Source: Archangium gephyra
GTDB lineage: Bacteria > Myxococcota > Myxococcia > Myxococcales > Myxococcaceae
Assembly: GCF_001027285.1 (NCBI RefSeq)
Contig: NZ_CP011509.1
Span: forward strand, 46,001-110,000
Length of the DNA stretch: 64,000 nucleotides
Direction: 5' to 3'
Shown: piece after piece, positions 8,513 through 18,000 of the stretch
How positions within the stretch are numbered: the first letter of the stretch is position 1
Layout: each line of letters begins with the position of its first letter
Translations under genes and position numbers: made by a program
Notes under the pieces: model-generated
Database searches by the model: none
What the model saw: only the letters and a program-made list of their open reading frames with translations
Told to the model about the DNA's origin: nothing

Positions 8513-9040
8513 GTGCACGGCAGCAGAGACCCCGGCGTGGGACGCGGGCTAGAATCGGCTCGTCACTCGGCTCGCGGAGACCTCTTGGTGATCCTGCGCA
8601 ACGTCACGGATGAAGACCTCCTGCTCTTCTTCGAGCACCAACGGGACGAAGTCGCGCTGCGCATGGCCGCCTTCCCGCCACGGGAACGCGATGCCTTCCT
8701 GACCCACTGGCGCACGAAGGTTCTCCGCCCCGAGAACGTGACCCGGACCATCGTCGTTGACGGCCTGGCCGCTGGGTACATCGGCAGTTGGGAGCAGGAC
8801 GGCATGCGCCTCGTCGCCTATTGGATGGGTCGCGAGCACTGGGGCAAGGGCATCGCGACACGGGCGCTCTCGGAGTTCCTCGTGCTCGAGCCGGTTCGTC
8901 CGCTCCATGCGTGGGTCGCGGTCCACAACACCGGGTCGATCCGCGTCCTCGAGAAGTGTGGCTTCCGCACGGTGGCCCAGGAGCACCCGCAGCACGCGGA
9001 CGGAGTGGCCGAGGTCCTCATGACGCTGGGTCAGAAATAA
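8513..9040 (+). CDS. GNAT family N-acetyltransferase (RimJ/RimL-like)
   Basis: 175 residues if the GTG at 8513 is used. A GTG at 8588 is a strong alternative: GGAG lies 8 bases upstream and homology to the family (VILRNVTDEDL) begins exactly there, giving 150 residues. The acetyl-CoA binding motif REHWGKGIATRAL is the RxxGxG/A loop. It is followed by the typical VHNTGSIRVLEKCGF segment, which packs the C-terminal strand-helix. Enzymes of this group acetylate the N-terminal or side-chain amine of a protein or small molecule in the cytosol; the substrate cannot be read from sequence. It is convergent with the CPBP gene, with 33 bp between the stops. Confidence 0.85.
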   Translation: MHGSRDPGVGRGLESARHSARGDLLVILRNVTDEDLLLFFEHQRDEVALRMAAFPPRERDAFLTHWRTKVLRPENVTRTIVVDGLAAGYIGSWEQDGMRLVAYWMGREHWGKGIATRALSEFLVLEPVRPLHAWVAVHNTGSIRVLEKCGFRTVAQEHPQHADGVAEVLMTLGQK

Positions 9041-9073
9041 TACAAGACGCTCCTCCTCCGCCCTTCACCCTCA

Positions 9074-9973
9074 TCAGGCTTCCCCTCTGCCCCAGGCGTA
9101 GGCGCGGGCGTCACGCCAGAGGACCCGCGTTCCCTTCACCGCGGCCCGGCGCAGGAGGACGGCCGTCGCGATGAGCAGCACCCCCAGCGTGACCACCGAG
9201 CCTTCCAAGCCGTAGGCGCCGCCGGTCAGCCATTCCGGGCCGCCCAGCTGCCCGGTCAACAGACCTTCCTGGGCCGGGTGGCCCGAGACGGCAATCGACC
9301 AGACGGTGCCCAGCGTGTAGTTCCAGCCGATGTGGATGCCGATGGCGAGCCAGAGGCGGCGCGTCACGAGGTAGGCGGCCGTCAGCATCACGCCCGCCAC
9401 CCCGGTGACGGCAATGGCCAGCACGGTCGCCGAGGAGCCCGGAAGGTGAGAGAGCCCGAACAGCACGGAGGAGATCGCGAGCGCCGGCCAGGTGCCCAGC
9501 GCACGCTCGGTGATGCGGAACAGGAGGCCGCGGAACAGCAGCTCCTCCAGCACGCCGACAAACACCATTTCGCCGATCGGCACGACGAGGGCGAAGCTCC
9601 ATGGGTTCATCCGGGTGAAGTGATAGGCGCCCGTGGCGGCCAGGGCGGCGATGGCGGCCCCCACCATCACGAACCCGAGCCCCAGCCCGGCCACCACTTC
9701 GGGCAAGGCACGAGCGCCGGACGCTTCCGCGGCCTCGCGCTTTTCGGCCCGCCGCACATGAAAGCGGTACGCCAGCAGCGCCACCCCGGCGGACAGCACC
9801 TCTGGCCACACGGGCCGATATGCCTTCGCCACATACGAATGGATGATCGCCTCAGGCGTGAACGCCGCCAGCAGGAGCACGAGGGCGCCGAGGACGATGC
9901 GCGTCAGGGGTAACTGCAAGAAGCGCCGGGTCCACGGAAGGCGGGGCCCCGTCATCTGGGCTGCCGTGCTCAT
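9074..9973 (-). CDS. CPBP-family intramembrane metalloprotease
   Basis: 299 residues from ATG 9973, which overlaps the MarR stop as ATGA. It has about eight hydrophobic helices. The CPBP/Abi motifs are present: EELLFRG (glutamates and arginine of motif 1), FGLSHLPG (histidine of motif 2) and HIGWNYTLG (motif 3). These enzymes are Rce1-like proteases of the membrane, used in prenyl-protein processing, bacteriocin self-immunity or signalling. Co-transcription with a MarR regulator suggests induction by a small molecule or by membrane stress. The longer in-frame upstream extension is rejected because it is antisense-like, arginine-rich sequence lying inside the MarR gene. Confidence 0.85.
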   Translation of the reverse strand: MSTAAQMTGPRLPWTRRFLQLPLTRIVLGALVLLLAAFTPEAIIHSYVAKAYRPVWPEVLSAGVALLAYRFHVRRAEKREAAEASGARALPEVVAGLGLGFVMVGAAIAALAATGAYHFTRMNPWSFALVVPIGEMVFVGVLEELLFRGLLFRITERALGTWPALAISSVLFGLSHLPGSSATVLAIAVTGVAGVMLTAAYLVTRRLWLAIGIHIGWNYTLGTVWSIAVSGHPAQEGLLTGQLGGPEWLTGGAYGLEGSVVTLGVLLIATAVLLRRAAVKGTRVLWRDARAYAWGRGEA

Positions 9974-10476
9974 GTCGTCTTCCTCTTCCTGGTGGTGGGG
10001 GTGCCGGCCGCGTGCGCGGCCTGGGTTGCGCGTGCCTTGCGGATGCGTTCTCCGAAGGGCTCGGCTTCCAGCGCCTGGATCGCGTCGGCCAGGCATTGGG
10101 AGAGAGGGTGGGGCAGTGCGGCGTCGAGACCATCGGCGGCGGCCTTGGTGGCGGCCCAGCACTCCATCAGCCTGGGCAGCATGCGCTGACCCGCCGCGCC
10201 GAGGCGGACCACCCGCTCGCGGCCGTCCGCGCCGGGGCCGACCGTGACCAGGCCTGCCTTCTTCATCAAGGCGAGCGTCTGCGTGGCGGCCGGCTGGCTG
10301 ATGCCCGCCACTTGCGCGATGCGGCCGACCGAGGCCGAGGTCTCCTGCGCGAGCACGCGCATGACCGGCGTGTAGCGGGGCCGGTAGTCGAGGCCCGCAT
10401 CGACGTAGGCTTGCGCGACGTCGCCGTCGAGCAGTTCGAGCAGGTGCCGCAATTGGGTGCCGAGTCCTTGTTTCAC
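9970..10476 (-). CDS. MarR-family transcriptional regulator
   Basis: 168 residues from GTG 10476 (VKQGLGTQLRHLL). The winged-helix core is SASVGRIAQVAGISQPAATQTLALMKKAGLV, given here in three parts: SASVGRIAQVAGI, SQPAATQTLALM and KKAGLV, followed by a GADGRERVVRLG wing. It is the first gene of a two-gene operon with the CPBP protease. The GTG start is preferred because the in-frame upstream extension would run through the operator and promoter. A perfect 8+2+8 palindrome lies only 9 bp upstream of the start, so autorepression is very likely. The C-terminus is lysine/arginine-rich (TPTTRKRKTT). Confidence 0.85.
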   Translation of the reverse strand: MKQGLGTQLRHLLELLDGDVAQAYVDAGLDYRPRYTPVMRVLAQETSASVGRIAQVAGISQPAATQTLALMKKAGLVTVGPGADGRERVVRLGAAGQRMLPRLMECWAATKAAADGLDAALPHPLSQCLADAIQALEAEPFGERIRKARATQAAHAAGTPTTRKRKTT

Positions 10477-10484
10477 CGGCGCAG

Positions 10485-10502
10485 TATATAACGGGTTATA
10501 TA
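10485..10502. promoter_or_regulatory. Probable MarR operator
   Basis: TATATAACGGGTTATATA is a perfect inverted repeat (8-bp arms, 2-bp centre) immediately upstream of the marR GTG. Size and symmetry fit a MarR dimer site, and the AT-rich arms probably overlap the -10 region. It stands out sharply from the surrounding high-GC sequence. Confidence 0.65.
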
Positions 10503-10603
10503 ATCCCTTATGTAAAAATCGGGGAGGCGGCTTCTTGTCCGCCGCGAAAGCGAACATGGCCGCCCGGGAGATCGGGTAAGAGACCGCACTCGAGGAGACT
10601 CGC

Positions 10604-11395
10604 ATGCCGAAAACGATGACGCTGTCCCAGGTCATGAAGCAGCTCGAGCAGCAGGGCGACGAGAAGGTGCGCGAGCGCTACGTGCGCGATGGCGCGGGGG
10701 ACAACGTTTTCGGCGTGCTGCTCGGCAAGATCCGTGGCCTCGCGGAGGCGCTCGGGACGAACCACGGGCTCGGCCTGGAGCTGTGGGCGACGGGCAACCA
10801 CGAGGCGCGCATCCTCGCGTGCATGCTGCTCGAGCCCACGGCGCTCACCGAGAAGGAGGCACGTGCGCTCCTCGAGCCGCTCTCGAACCCCACACTGGCC
10901 GACGAGCTCGTCGGACGCGTGCTCGTGCATGCGCCCATCGCCGAGGCGCTGCAGGTGCGGTGGATGGACAGCGGCAAGGAGCTTCTCCGCCGCGCCGGGT
11001 GGAGGCTCCTCGCCGGGCGCATCGCGCGCGGGCTCGCGAAGGACCTCGACGTCCGCGCGACGCTCACGCGCATCGAGCGTGAGTTGCCGCCCGCACCGTA
11101 CCGGGTGAAGGAGGGCATCAACTTCTGCCTCGTCTGGATCGGCCTCCACCTGCCCGCGTACACCGCGGAGGCCATCGCCATCGGCGAGCGCCTCGGCCGG
11201 TGGGACCCGCGACCCATCCCCAAGGGCTGCACGTCGAGCTACGCGCCGGAGTGGATCGCCGCGTCGCTCGCGCTGCGCCGGGGCGAGAAGACCGCGGCAC
11301 GAAAGGCGATGGAGGCCTCCGCCAAGGCGAAGGCCGCTCCGGTCAGGAAGAAGAGCGCCGGGAAGAAACCATCTGCCCCGAAGAGGGCGCGCTGA
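10604..11395 (+). CDS. DNA alkylation repair protein (AlkD-like, HEAT repeats)
   Basis: 263 residues from ATG 10604, with GAGGAG 6 bases upstream. The protein is almost entirely helical, with HEAT-like pairs such as LGLELWATGNHEARILACML, typical of the AlkC/AlkD family, and the segment PYRVKEGINFCLVWIG. AlkD glycosylases excise bulky or cationic alkylpurines without base flipping. The last 40 residues are a lysine/alanine-rich tail (AKAKAAPVRKKSAGKK), probably a disordered DNA-binding extension. It is divergent from marR with about 127 bp between starts, so the MarR operator could influence it as well. Confidence 0.8.
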   Translation: MPKTMTLSQVMKQLEQQGDEKVRERYVRDGAGDNVFGVLLGKIRGLAEALGTNHGLGLELWATGNHEARILACMLLEPTALTEKEARALLEPLSNPTLADELVGRVLVHAPIAEALQVRWMDSGKELLRRAGWRLLAGRIARGLAKDLDVRATLTRIERELPPAPYRVKEGINFCLVWIGLHLPAYTAEAIAIGERLGRWDPRPIPKGCTSSYAPEWIAASLALRRGEKTAARKAMEASAKAKAAPVRKKSAGKKPSAPKRAR

Positions 11396-11553
11396 CCTCG
11401 CGCCAGGCTCGGCAGGAGCCCGGCTGGGGGGACGCAACCCGCCCCCTGGGACTCCGGCCTTGAAACCCGTGGCGAGGCCCGGCAAAAGAGGTGACAGGCC
11501 CGCTCCGGGTGCATCCCCCGCCGCGCCCTTCCCGCTCACCCCTGAGGCCCCTC

Positions 11554-12855
11554 GTGTCGCAGGCCCATGCCCTCTTCCTGCTGTTGCCCTCGCTGCTGCT
11601 CGCGGCGGTGCCCCCCACCCTCGAGCGGCCCGTCACCGACACGCAGGGTCTGCTCTCCCCCGACCAGGTGGAGACGGTGGCGCAGGAGCTGGTGCGCCTG
11701 CGCGAGCAGACGGGCACGCAGATGGCGGTGCTCATCGTGGGCACCACCGAGGGGGAGCCCATCGAGGACTACGCGATGCGGGCCGCCCAGGCCTGGCGAG
11801 GCGGGCAGCAGGGCGCGGACAACGGGCTGCTCTACGTCCTGGCGGTGAACGACCGGCGCATGCGCCTGGAGGTGGGCTATGGGCTGGAGGAGCACCTGCC
11901 CGATGGCGCAGTGCGCCGGCTGCTCGACGCCCAGGGCCCCCTCCTGCGCGAGCGCAACTACACGGGCGCCCTGGTGAACATCATCCAGGGGGTGCGCGAG
12001 CGTCTGCCCGCGCAAGCAAGCGCCGCGAACCAGCCCCAGGCCGCGAGTGCGTCCCCAGATGCCTCGCACGTCAAGCGCCCCAGCAGGAAGGAATCCGGGG
12101 TCGGGTTGGGGGGCCTCACGGCGTACGGCCTGTCCCTGCTGCTCTGCATCGTGCTGCATCCCCGCCCGCGCCAGTGGATGGGCGAGCGGGTGGCGTTCGG
12201 CATCAGTGGGGTCTTGTGCGTCACGGCCCTCGGCTTCCTCGCCTTCTTCGGCTCGAGGACGGACCTGGTCAACCCCTGGACCCTCGGGTGGACCTTCTGC
12301 ATCTACTGCGCGCTGATGTACGGGGCCCGGGCCCTCGTCTGGCGCGACGACGGTTGGGAGAAGGGGTGGGGCATCATCGCGATGGGGTCCATCCTCCTCA
12401 GCATCCCGAACGCCATCATGCGGGTGGGGAAGAGTTGGGTGTTGCTCTTCGACATCCTCATCTCCTGCATCCTGGCCTCCCTGTTGGTGATACCCGCCTT
12501 CGCGCTGCTCGTCGTCCTCAAGGGGTTGTTCGCCGCCGCATGGGCTGGAGCGTCCACCACCTACCGCTCGGGTTCGTCGACACCGGCGCCCACGAACTGG
12601 ACCCCGCGTGGGTCTTCGAGCACCTCGTCGCGGAGAGCCTCTTCGTCCAGCTCGTCGTCGGGGAGCTCGTTGTGGCGCGCGGCCGTGTCGACCCCGTCCT
12701 CCCGTTCCTCCTCGAGCTCGTCCTCCCGTTCCTCCTCGAGCTCGTCCTCCCGTTCCTCCTCGGGCTCGTCCTCCTCGAGTTCGTCCTCCTCGAGCTCCAG
12801 CTGGAAGGGAGGCGGAGGCAGCTTCGGCGGCGGAGGTGCCAGCTCCTCCTGGTAG
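11554..12855 (+). CDS. TPM-domain (YgcG-type) membrane protein
   Basis: 433 residues from GTG 11554. This start has GAGG about 6 bases upstream and places a signal peptide (AHALFLLLPSLLLAAVP) at the N-terminus; an in-frame GTG at 11491 is possible but lacks spacing for a ribosome binding site. The TPM domain follows (VTDTQGLLSPDQVETVAQEL ... VGTTEGEPIEDYAMRAAQAW ... RMRLEVGYGLEEHLPDG). After it come about five transmembrane helices, then a long Ser/Arg tail ending KGGGGSFGGGGASSSW. That glycine/serine end is characteristic of YgcG proteins. The family is linked to membrane maintenance and, in some members, phosphatase-like activity. The tail is built from a 24-bp tandem repeat. Confidence 0.8.
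   Translation: MSQAHALFLLLPSLLLAAVPPTLERPVTDTQGLLSPDQVETVAQELVRLREQTGTQMAVLIVGTTEGEPIEDYAMRAAQAWRGGQQGADNGLLYVLAVNDRRMRLEVGYGLEEHLPDGAVRRLLDAQGPLLRERNYTGALVNIIQGVRERLPAQASAANQPQAASASPDASHVKRPSRKESGVGLGGLTAYGLSLLLCIVLHPRPRQWMGERVAFGISGVLCVTALGFLAFFGSRTDLVNPWTLGWTFCIYCALMYGARALVWRDDGWEKGWGIIAMGSILLSIPNAIMRVGKSWVLLFDILISCILASLLVIPAFALLVVLKGLFAAAWAGASTTYRSGSSTPAPTNWTPRGSSSTSSRRASSSSSSSGSSLWRAAVSTPSSRSSSSSSSRSSSSSSSRSSSGSSSSSSSSSSSSWKGGGGSFGGGGASSSW
12694..12800 (+). repeat. 24-bp tandem repeat encoding the Ser-rich tail
   Basis: About three copies of TCGTCCTCCCGTTCCTCCTC followed by GAGC, then degenerate copies, all inside the TPM gene. Each unit encodes SSSRSSSS-type residues. Slippage here would change tail length in frame, since the unit is a multiple of three. 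Confidence 0.7.
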
Positions 12856-12918
12856 TCCCGGTGTTCCACGAGGTGCGCGGCCGTGATTCGAGCCCGGCCA
12901 CGCACCCCGTGAGTCCTG

Positions 12919-14889
12919 TTACCTGAACTGCCAGGCGCGGACGTAGTTGACCTCGAAGGAGTTGCCCTCACCGGTGGGCGTGGTGCCGTCCGGCGTGCCG
13001 CTCGCGCTGCCGAACCACAGGTCCAGCATGAGGTACATCGGGTCGGGCATGGTGACGTTCACCGTCCAGAACGGCTGGCCGTCGAAGTAGAACGTCTGCC
13101 GCCCCGGCTCCCACTTCACCGCGTACGTGTGGAAGCCCGCCGACAGGTCCACCGTCTGCAGCGTCTTGTGCCCGGCGTTGGGATTGTCCGCGCCGTTGGG
13201 CCAGATCGTCGCGGCGAAGGCGACCGGGTGCAGGTTGGCGTCACCCCAGCCGGAGTCGGGGCCGCCACCCGGGTAGGCTTCCATGATGTCGATCTCGGGA
13301 CGGCGATCGCCCGGGTGATTGAACAGCCAGAACGCCGGCCACACGCCACGGCCGATGGGCAGCTTCGCCTCCATCTCGAAGAAGCCATACGTCTGGTAGT
13401 ACTTCCCGTCGGTGTCGATGGTGCGGTTGAAGAAGCTCCCGCTCGCGTCGCGCTGCGGCCAGATCTTCAGCACGCCGTTCTTCACCGCGTAGTTGATGGT
13501 GGGGTTCGGGGTCTCGTACCAGATGTGGTTGTTCCACTTGCTGGTGTCGAAGCCACTGTTGAACTCCTCGGAGAACGTCAGCACGTAATGGCTCGCGTCC
13601 TGGCCCACCGGCCCGCCGCCCGAGGGCGCCGTGCCACCGGTGACGTCCAGCGTGCCGACGATGTAGCGCGTCTCGTTGTCCGCGGTGACGCCCGGCCCCG
13701 CCGCCAGCGTGACGCGGTTGTTGGGGGCGGACAGGGGGTAGAGGCCCACGCGAATCGTGTACGTCCCCGCCGGGAAGTTCGTGGGCACCGTCACCGAGCG
13801 GTTGTAGGAGATGGCCCCGCTCCAGATGGAGGTGTCCACCGGCGGCAGGTGGTCGCCACTGAGGGGCATCTGCGTGCCGCTCGCGTTCACGAAGTGGACG
13901 AAGGCGTAGTAGTTCTGGGACATGGGCACCGCGTTCCACCGCATGCCCAGCGTCACCGTCTGGCCCGCCTGCGCGGACAGCGCCGGGTTGGACAGCTGCA
14001 GGACCTGGGTGGTGGTGGGCTGCGTCTGGCCCACGGTGAGCGTGCCGATGGTGTAGCGCGTCTCGCCGTCCACCGTGACACCGGGCCCGGCCCGCAGGGC
14101 GATGCGGGTGTCCGGCGCGGACATGGAGTAGAGCCCCACGCGGATGGTGTACTGGCCGGCGGGGAAGCTGGACGGCACCGTCACCGTGCGGTTGTAGGAG
14201 ACGGCGCCATTCCACGTCGCCGTGCTCACCGGCGGCAGGTGATCGCCACTGAGGGGCATCTGCGTGCCGCTGGCATTCACGAAGTGGACGAAGACGTAAT
14301 AGTCCTGGCCCTGCGGCACGGCGTTCCACCGCATGCCCAGCGTCACGCTCTGCCCGGGCTGCGCGGAGAGGCTCGGGGTGGCGAGCTGGAGGATTTCGGA
14401 GGTGGCCGCGCCCACGGTGAGCGTGCCGACGGTGTAGCGGAGCTGGTCATCGACGGTGACGCCCGTGCCCAGGCCCAGCGAGACGCGGCCCCAGGGCGAG
14501 TGCTGCTGGTAGAGGCCGACGCGGATGGAGTAGGTGCCGCGCGGCAGCGTGGACGGCAGCGCCACCGTGTGGTTGTAGGCGACGGTGCCGCTCCACCGGG
14601 AGGTGGCGACGGGCGGCGAGTGGTCCGCGCCGGCCGGGGCGTGGTTGGCGCCGCTGGCGTCGACGAAGTGGACGAAGACGCCGTAGTCCTCGGCCATGGG
14701 CACGGCGTTGAAGCGCATGGCCAGCGTCACGGACTGGCCCGGCGCGGCCGTCAGAGCCGGCGTGCCCAGCCGCTGCACCGTGGTGCCCTGGGCCCACGCC
14801 TCCGGGCTCAGCACGAGGAGGAAGCACGCGAGCAGGACGCCGGACGAGAACTCAGACAGTTTCTGGAGCGATTTCAGGATTTCTTTCAC
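12919..14889 (-). CDS. Secreted GH16 glycoside hydrolase with three repeated beta-sandwich modules
   Basis: 656 residues from GTG 14889, chosen because a signal peptide follows (FSSGVLLACFLLVLSPEAWA, cut before QG). Three repeats of about 125 residues come next, each with GQSVTLAMRFNAVP, FVHFVDASG and YSIRVGLY. They are probably carbohydrate- or surface-binding modules. The C-terminal 230 residues are GH16: EFNSGFDTSKWNN, GFFEMEAKLPIGRGVWPAFW, and the active site E532-I-D534-I-M-E537, with E532 the nucleophile and E537 the acid/base. The likely substrates are beta-1,3 or mixed-linkage glucans, or galactans, of prey or plant walls. It is convergent with the TPM gene. Longer upstream starts are in frame but would bury the signal peptide. 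Confidence 0.85.
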   Translation of the reverse strand: MKEILKSLQKLSEFSSGVLLACFLLVLSPEAWAQGTTVQRLGTPALTAAPGQSVTLAMRFNAVPMAEDYGVFVHFVDASGANHAPAGADHSPPVATSRWSGTVAYNHTVALPSTLPRGTYSIRVGLYQQHSPWGRVSLGLGTGVTVDDQLRYTVGTLTVGAATSEILQLATPSLSAQPGQSVTLGMRWNAVPQGQDYYVFVHFVNASGTQMPLSGDHLPPVSTATWNGAVSYNRTVTVPSSFPAGQYTIRVGLYSMSAPDTRIALRAGPGVTVDGETRYTIGTLTVGQTQPTTTQVLQLSNPALSAQAGQTVTLGMRWNAVPMSQNYYAFVHFVNASGTQMPLSGDHLPPVDTSIWSGAISYNRSVTVPTNFPAGTYTIRVGLYPLSAPNNRVTLAAGPGVTADNETRYIVGTLDVTGGTAPSGGGPVGQDASHYVLTFSEEFNSGFDTSKWNNHIWYETPNPTINYAVKNGVLKIWPQRDASGSFFNRTIDTDGKYYQTYGFFEMEAKLPIGRGVWPAFWLFNHPGDRRPEIDIMEAYPGGGPDSGWGDANLHPVAFAATIWPNGADNPNAGHKTLQTVDLSAGFHTYAVKWEPGRQTFYFDGQPFWTVNVTMPDPMYLMLDLWFGSASGTPDGTTPTGEGNSFEVNYVRAWQFR

Positions 14890-15054
14890 GGGCAATCCGT
14901 TGCAGGGGGAAGGGGGGGACTTCGCCCCACGCATTGGCAACCGCCGTGCCAGCGTCCGCCCCATTCCAGGAAAGCCCGAAGGCCTGGAATTCCGCCTGCT
15001 TGCGGGAATGGAGCCTTCCCGGCGGCTGACACGTGACGACACACCTGTGACAGC

Positions 15055-18000
15055 TCACCGGCGCGCCTCGCCCCCCGAGCGGGCCGTGGCGGCCGGGCCC
15101 GGCGCGGCGGTGCGCCGCTCGTGCCGGGCCAGCCACGCGCGCACCTGGGCGAGCGAGTGCTGACCCGCCTCGCCCACGGACTCGAGCTCCACGCGGGCCT
15201 GGTGGGCTCCAGCGAGCGACTCCGCGCGGCGGCCCGTGGCATACCGCCCCCGGGCCAGGGCGAAGCGCGCCTCGGCGATGTCCTGGGCCGTGGCGGGAAT
15301 GGACTCCAGCAGCTTCAGCGCCTCCTCGAAGAGGGCCACGGCCTCGGGGCCATGCCCGCGCGCCAGGTGCACCTCGGCCATGCCTCGCAGGGGCGCGGCC
15401 ATGGTGGAGACCTTCTCCCGCCCCAGCGCCCGGTAGATGCGCAGGGCACGCGCGTAGTCGTCCCACGCCTCCGGGAGCCGGCCCAGCGCGCGGTACACCT
15501 CCCCCCGCTCCGCCAGCGAGTACGCGACGTCGTCGTGCCGCTCGCCAAAGGCCTTCAGGCGCAGGTCCAGCGCACGCTGGTGCCAGGCCAGGGCCTCGGG
15601 GTCGCGGCCGAGGCGGTGCAGCACGATGGCGATGTTGCAGACGGCCAGCGCGACACTCAGGTGCTCCTTGCCCAGCGACTTCTCCTTGATGGCCAGGGAG
15701 CGCTGGAAGTAGCGGAGCGCCTCCTCGTTGTCGTGCTGGAGGAAGGCGAGCACGCCCAGGCCGTTGAGCGCGGTGCCCGTCTCCGGGTGCTCCGGCCCCT
15801 GGACGCGCTCGCGGATGGAGAGGGTGCGCAGGAGCAGCGGGCGGGACTCCTCCAGGCGGCCCAGCTCCGTGAGGATGATGGCGGCGTTGTTGGCGGAAGC
15901 GGCGACCTCCGGGTGGTCCGGCCCCAGGGCCCGCTCGCGCAGGCCGAGGGCCCGCTGGGTGAGGGCGAGCGCCGTGGGCAGCTCGTCCATCTGCCGGACG
16001 GTGGCGCCCAGCACGTGCAGCGAGGCCCCCACGTCCGGGTGCTCCGGGCCGAGCAGCCGCTCGCGCAGCGCCAGGGCTCGCTCGGACGTCTTGCGCGCCT
16101 CGGCCAGCCGCGTCTGTCCGAGCTGGACGACGGCCATCGTGTTCAGCGTGAGGGCCAGGTCCACATGCTCGGGGCCGAGCTCCTTCTCCTGCAGGGCCAG
16201 CGTGCGCTCCAGGTACCGCAGCGCCTCCACGGGCTTACCCGCGCGCCAGGAGAGCTGGCCCAGGAACATGGACAGCGCCATCTCCTGCCGGGCCGGCCTC
16301 CCGAGTGACTCGAGCACCGCGTCCGCGTGGCGCGCGGAGCGCTGTCCGTCCTCGACGCGCCCCTGCTGCACGCCCACCGCGTTGATGAGGTGGATCCACG
16401 CCCACGCCTCGAGCTCCCGCTGCCTCGAGCGCGCGGCCGCGAGCAAGGCCTCGTCGAGGCTCTTCTCCGCCGCCCGGGCATCGCCTCCCGCGCTCCACAA
16501 CACGCCGAGCCACAGCAGGGCCTCCGCCTGGAGCGGGGAGCCCGGCGCGGCCCGCTCCGCGGCGTCCTTCGCCAGGGCGATGCCCTGGGTGTAGCGGCCC
16601 GCGGCGCGCAGCACCCGCGCCCGCGCCACCTGGGCCCACAGCGCGGGGGCGGACTCCCCGGGCTCCCGCACCGCCGCGGGGGCCCCTGCGGCGCCAGGGC
16701 CACACTGCGAGACGGGGCTCAGCGACTGCACGGCCTGCATCACCTTGCCCGCCACCTCGTCGTCCGCCTGGGCGAGCAGCTCCCCCAGCGCGCGCAACTC
16801 GTCACGCCGCCGTTGCAGGCAGGTGTCGCGCAGGTGGTAGTCCTCCTCCGGCTGCGTGGCGCGCACACGCGTGGCCTCGCAGTTGTCCCGGGTCTGCGCG
16901 GCCCAGTCCCGGGCATAGGTGTCCAGCAGGGGCCCGGCGCGCTTCCAGGCCTCCAGCGCGAAGGGGCGCCCGAGGGCCGAGAAGGCCCGGGCCGCCGCCT
17001 CCCTGCGCGCGTCGTCCCACAGGCCCGCGAGGCTCGCGGACTCGGCGCACAGGCGCTCCTCGCGCCAGCGCTGGTAGGGGAAGAGGCCCACGCCGGTGAG
17101 CACCGCCAGCACGAGGGCCCCGAGGCCCAGCCGGCGCGCGTGCGTGGCGCTCGCGTCCCGCGTCAGCTCCTGCAGCAGCGCGTCCAGGGAGGGGTAGCGC
17201 TCGCGCGGCTCCAGGGACAGGCCGCGCCGCAGCACCCGCCGCACGCGGGCGGGGATGCGGAGCGCGCTGGAGGGGGCGGGCGGTGCGTCGAAGCCATCAT
17301 CGAAGGGCCTGCGCCCGTGGAGCGCCTCGTACAGCGCGACGCAGAAGGAGAACTGGTCAGCGCGCGCGTCCGCGGGGCGGCCCGCCAGCACCTCCGGCGC
17401 CTGGTAGCCGCGCGTGCCCACCACGGGTGCGCCGCCCGCGCCTTCGCGCTCCACCTCGGCGTGGAGGAGCGCGAGCCCGAAGTCGGTGACGCGCGCGCGG
17501 CCGTCCCCGCCGAGCAGGACGTTGTCGGGCTTGAAGTCGCGGTGGACGAGCCCCGCGGCGTGCGCGGCCGCCAGCCCCCGCCCCGCCTGGAGGAAGACCT
17601 GCACCGTGTCGCGCCAGGCGCGGGGGCCGTCCTTCAGCCAGTCGCGCAGCGTGCCGCCATCGACGAACTCCATGGCCAGGAACACCTGGTCCCGGAGGTA
17701 GCTGCCGGCATCGTGCACGGAGACGACATTCGGGTGGGAGAGCCGCGCGAGCGCCTGCGCCTCCTGGAGCAGCCGCTGCTGCCGGGCCGCCCCGGGCACG
17801 TCCGCGTCCGTGCGCACGAGCTTGAGGGCCACCTTGCGATCGAGCTTCGGGTCATACGCCGCGTACACCACGCCCATGCCGCCGGAGCCCACCGGCTCCA
17901 GCACGACGTAGCGCCCCACGCTCGTGCCCCGCATCAGCGGACGCGACACGGGCCGGAGTCCCTCCCCCGTGGCCACCGAGACGTCATCCGCCGTCGCGGC

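Noticed and set aside
13129..15036. A 635-codon plus-strand frame opposite the GH16 gene
   Set aside because: It is His/Arg/Gly-rich mirror sequence; the GH16 frame has active-site motifs and a signal peptide.
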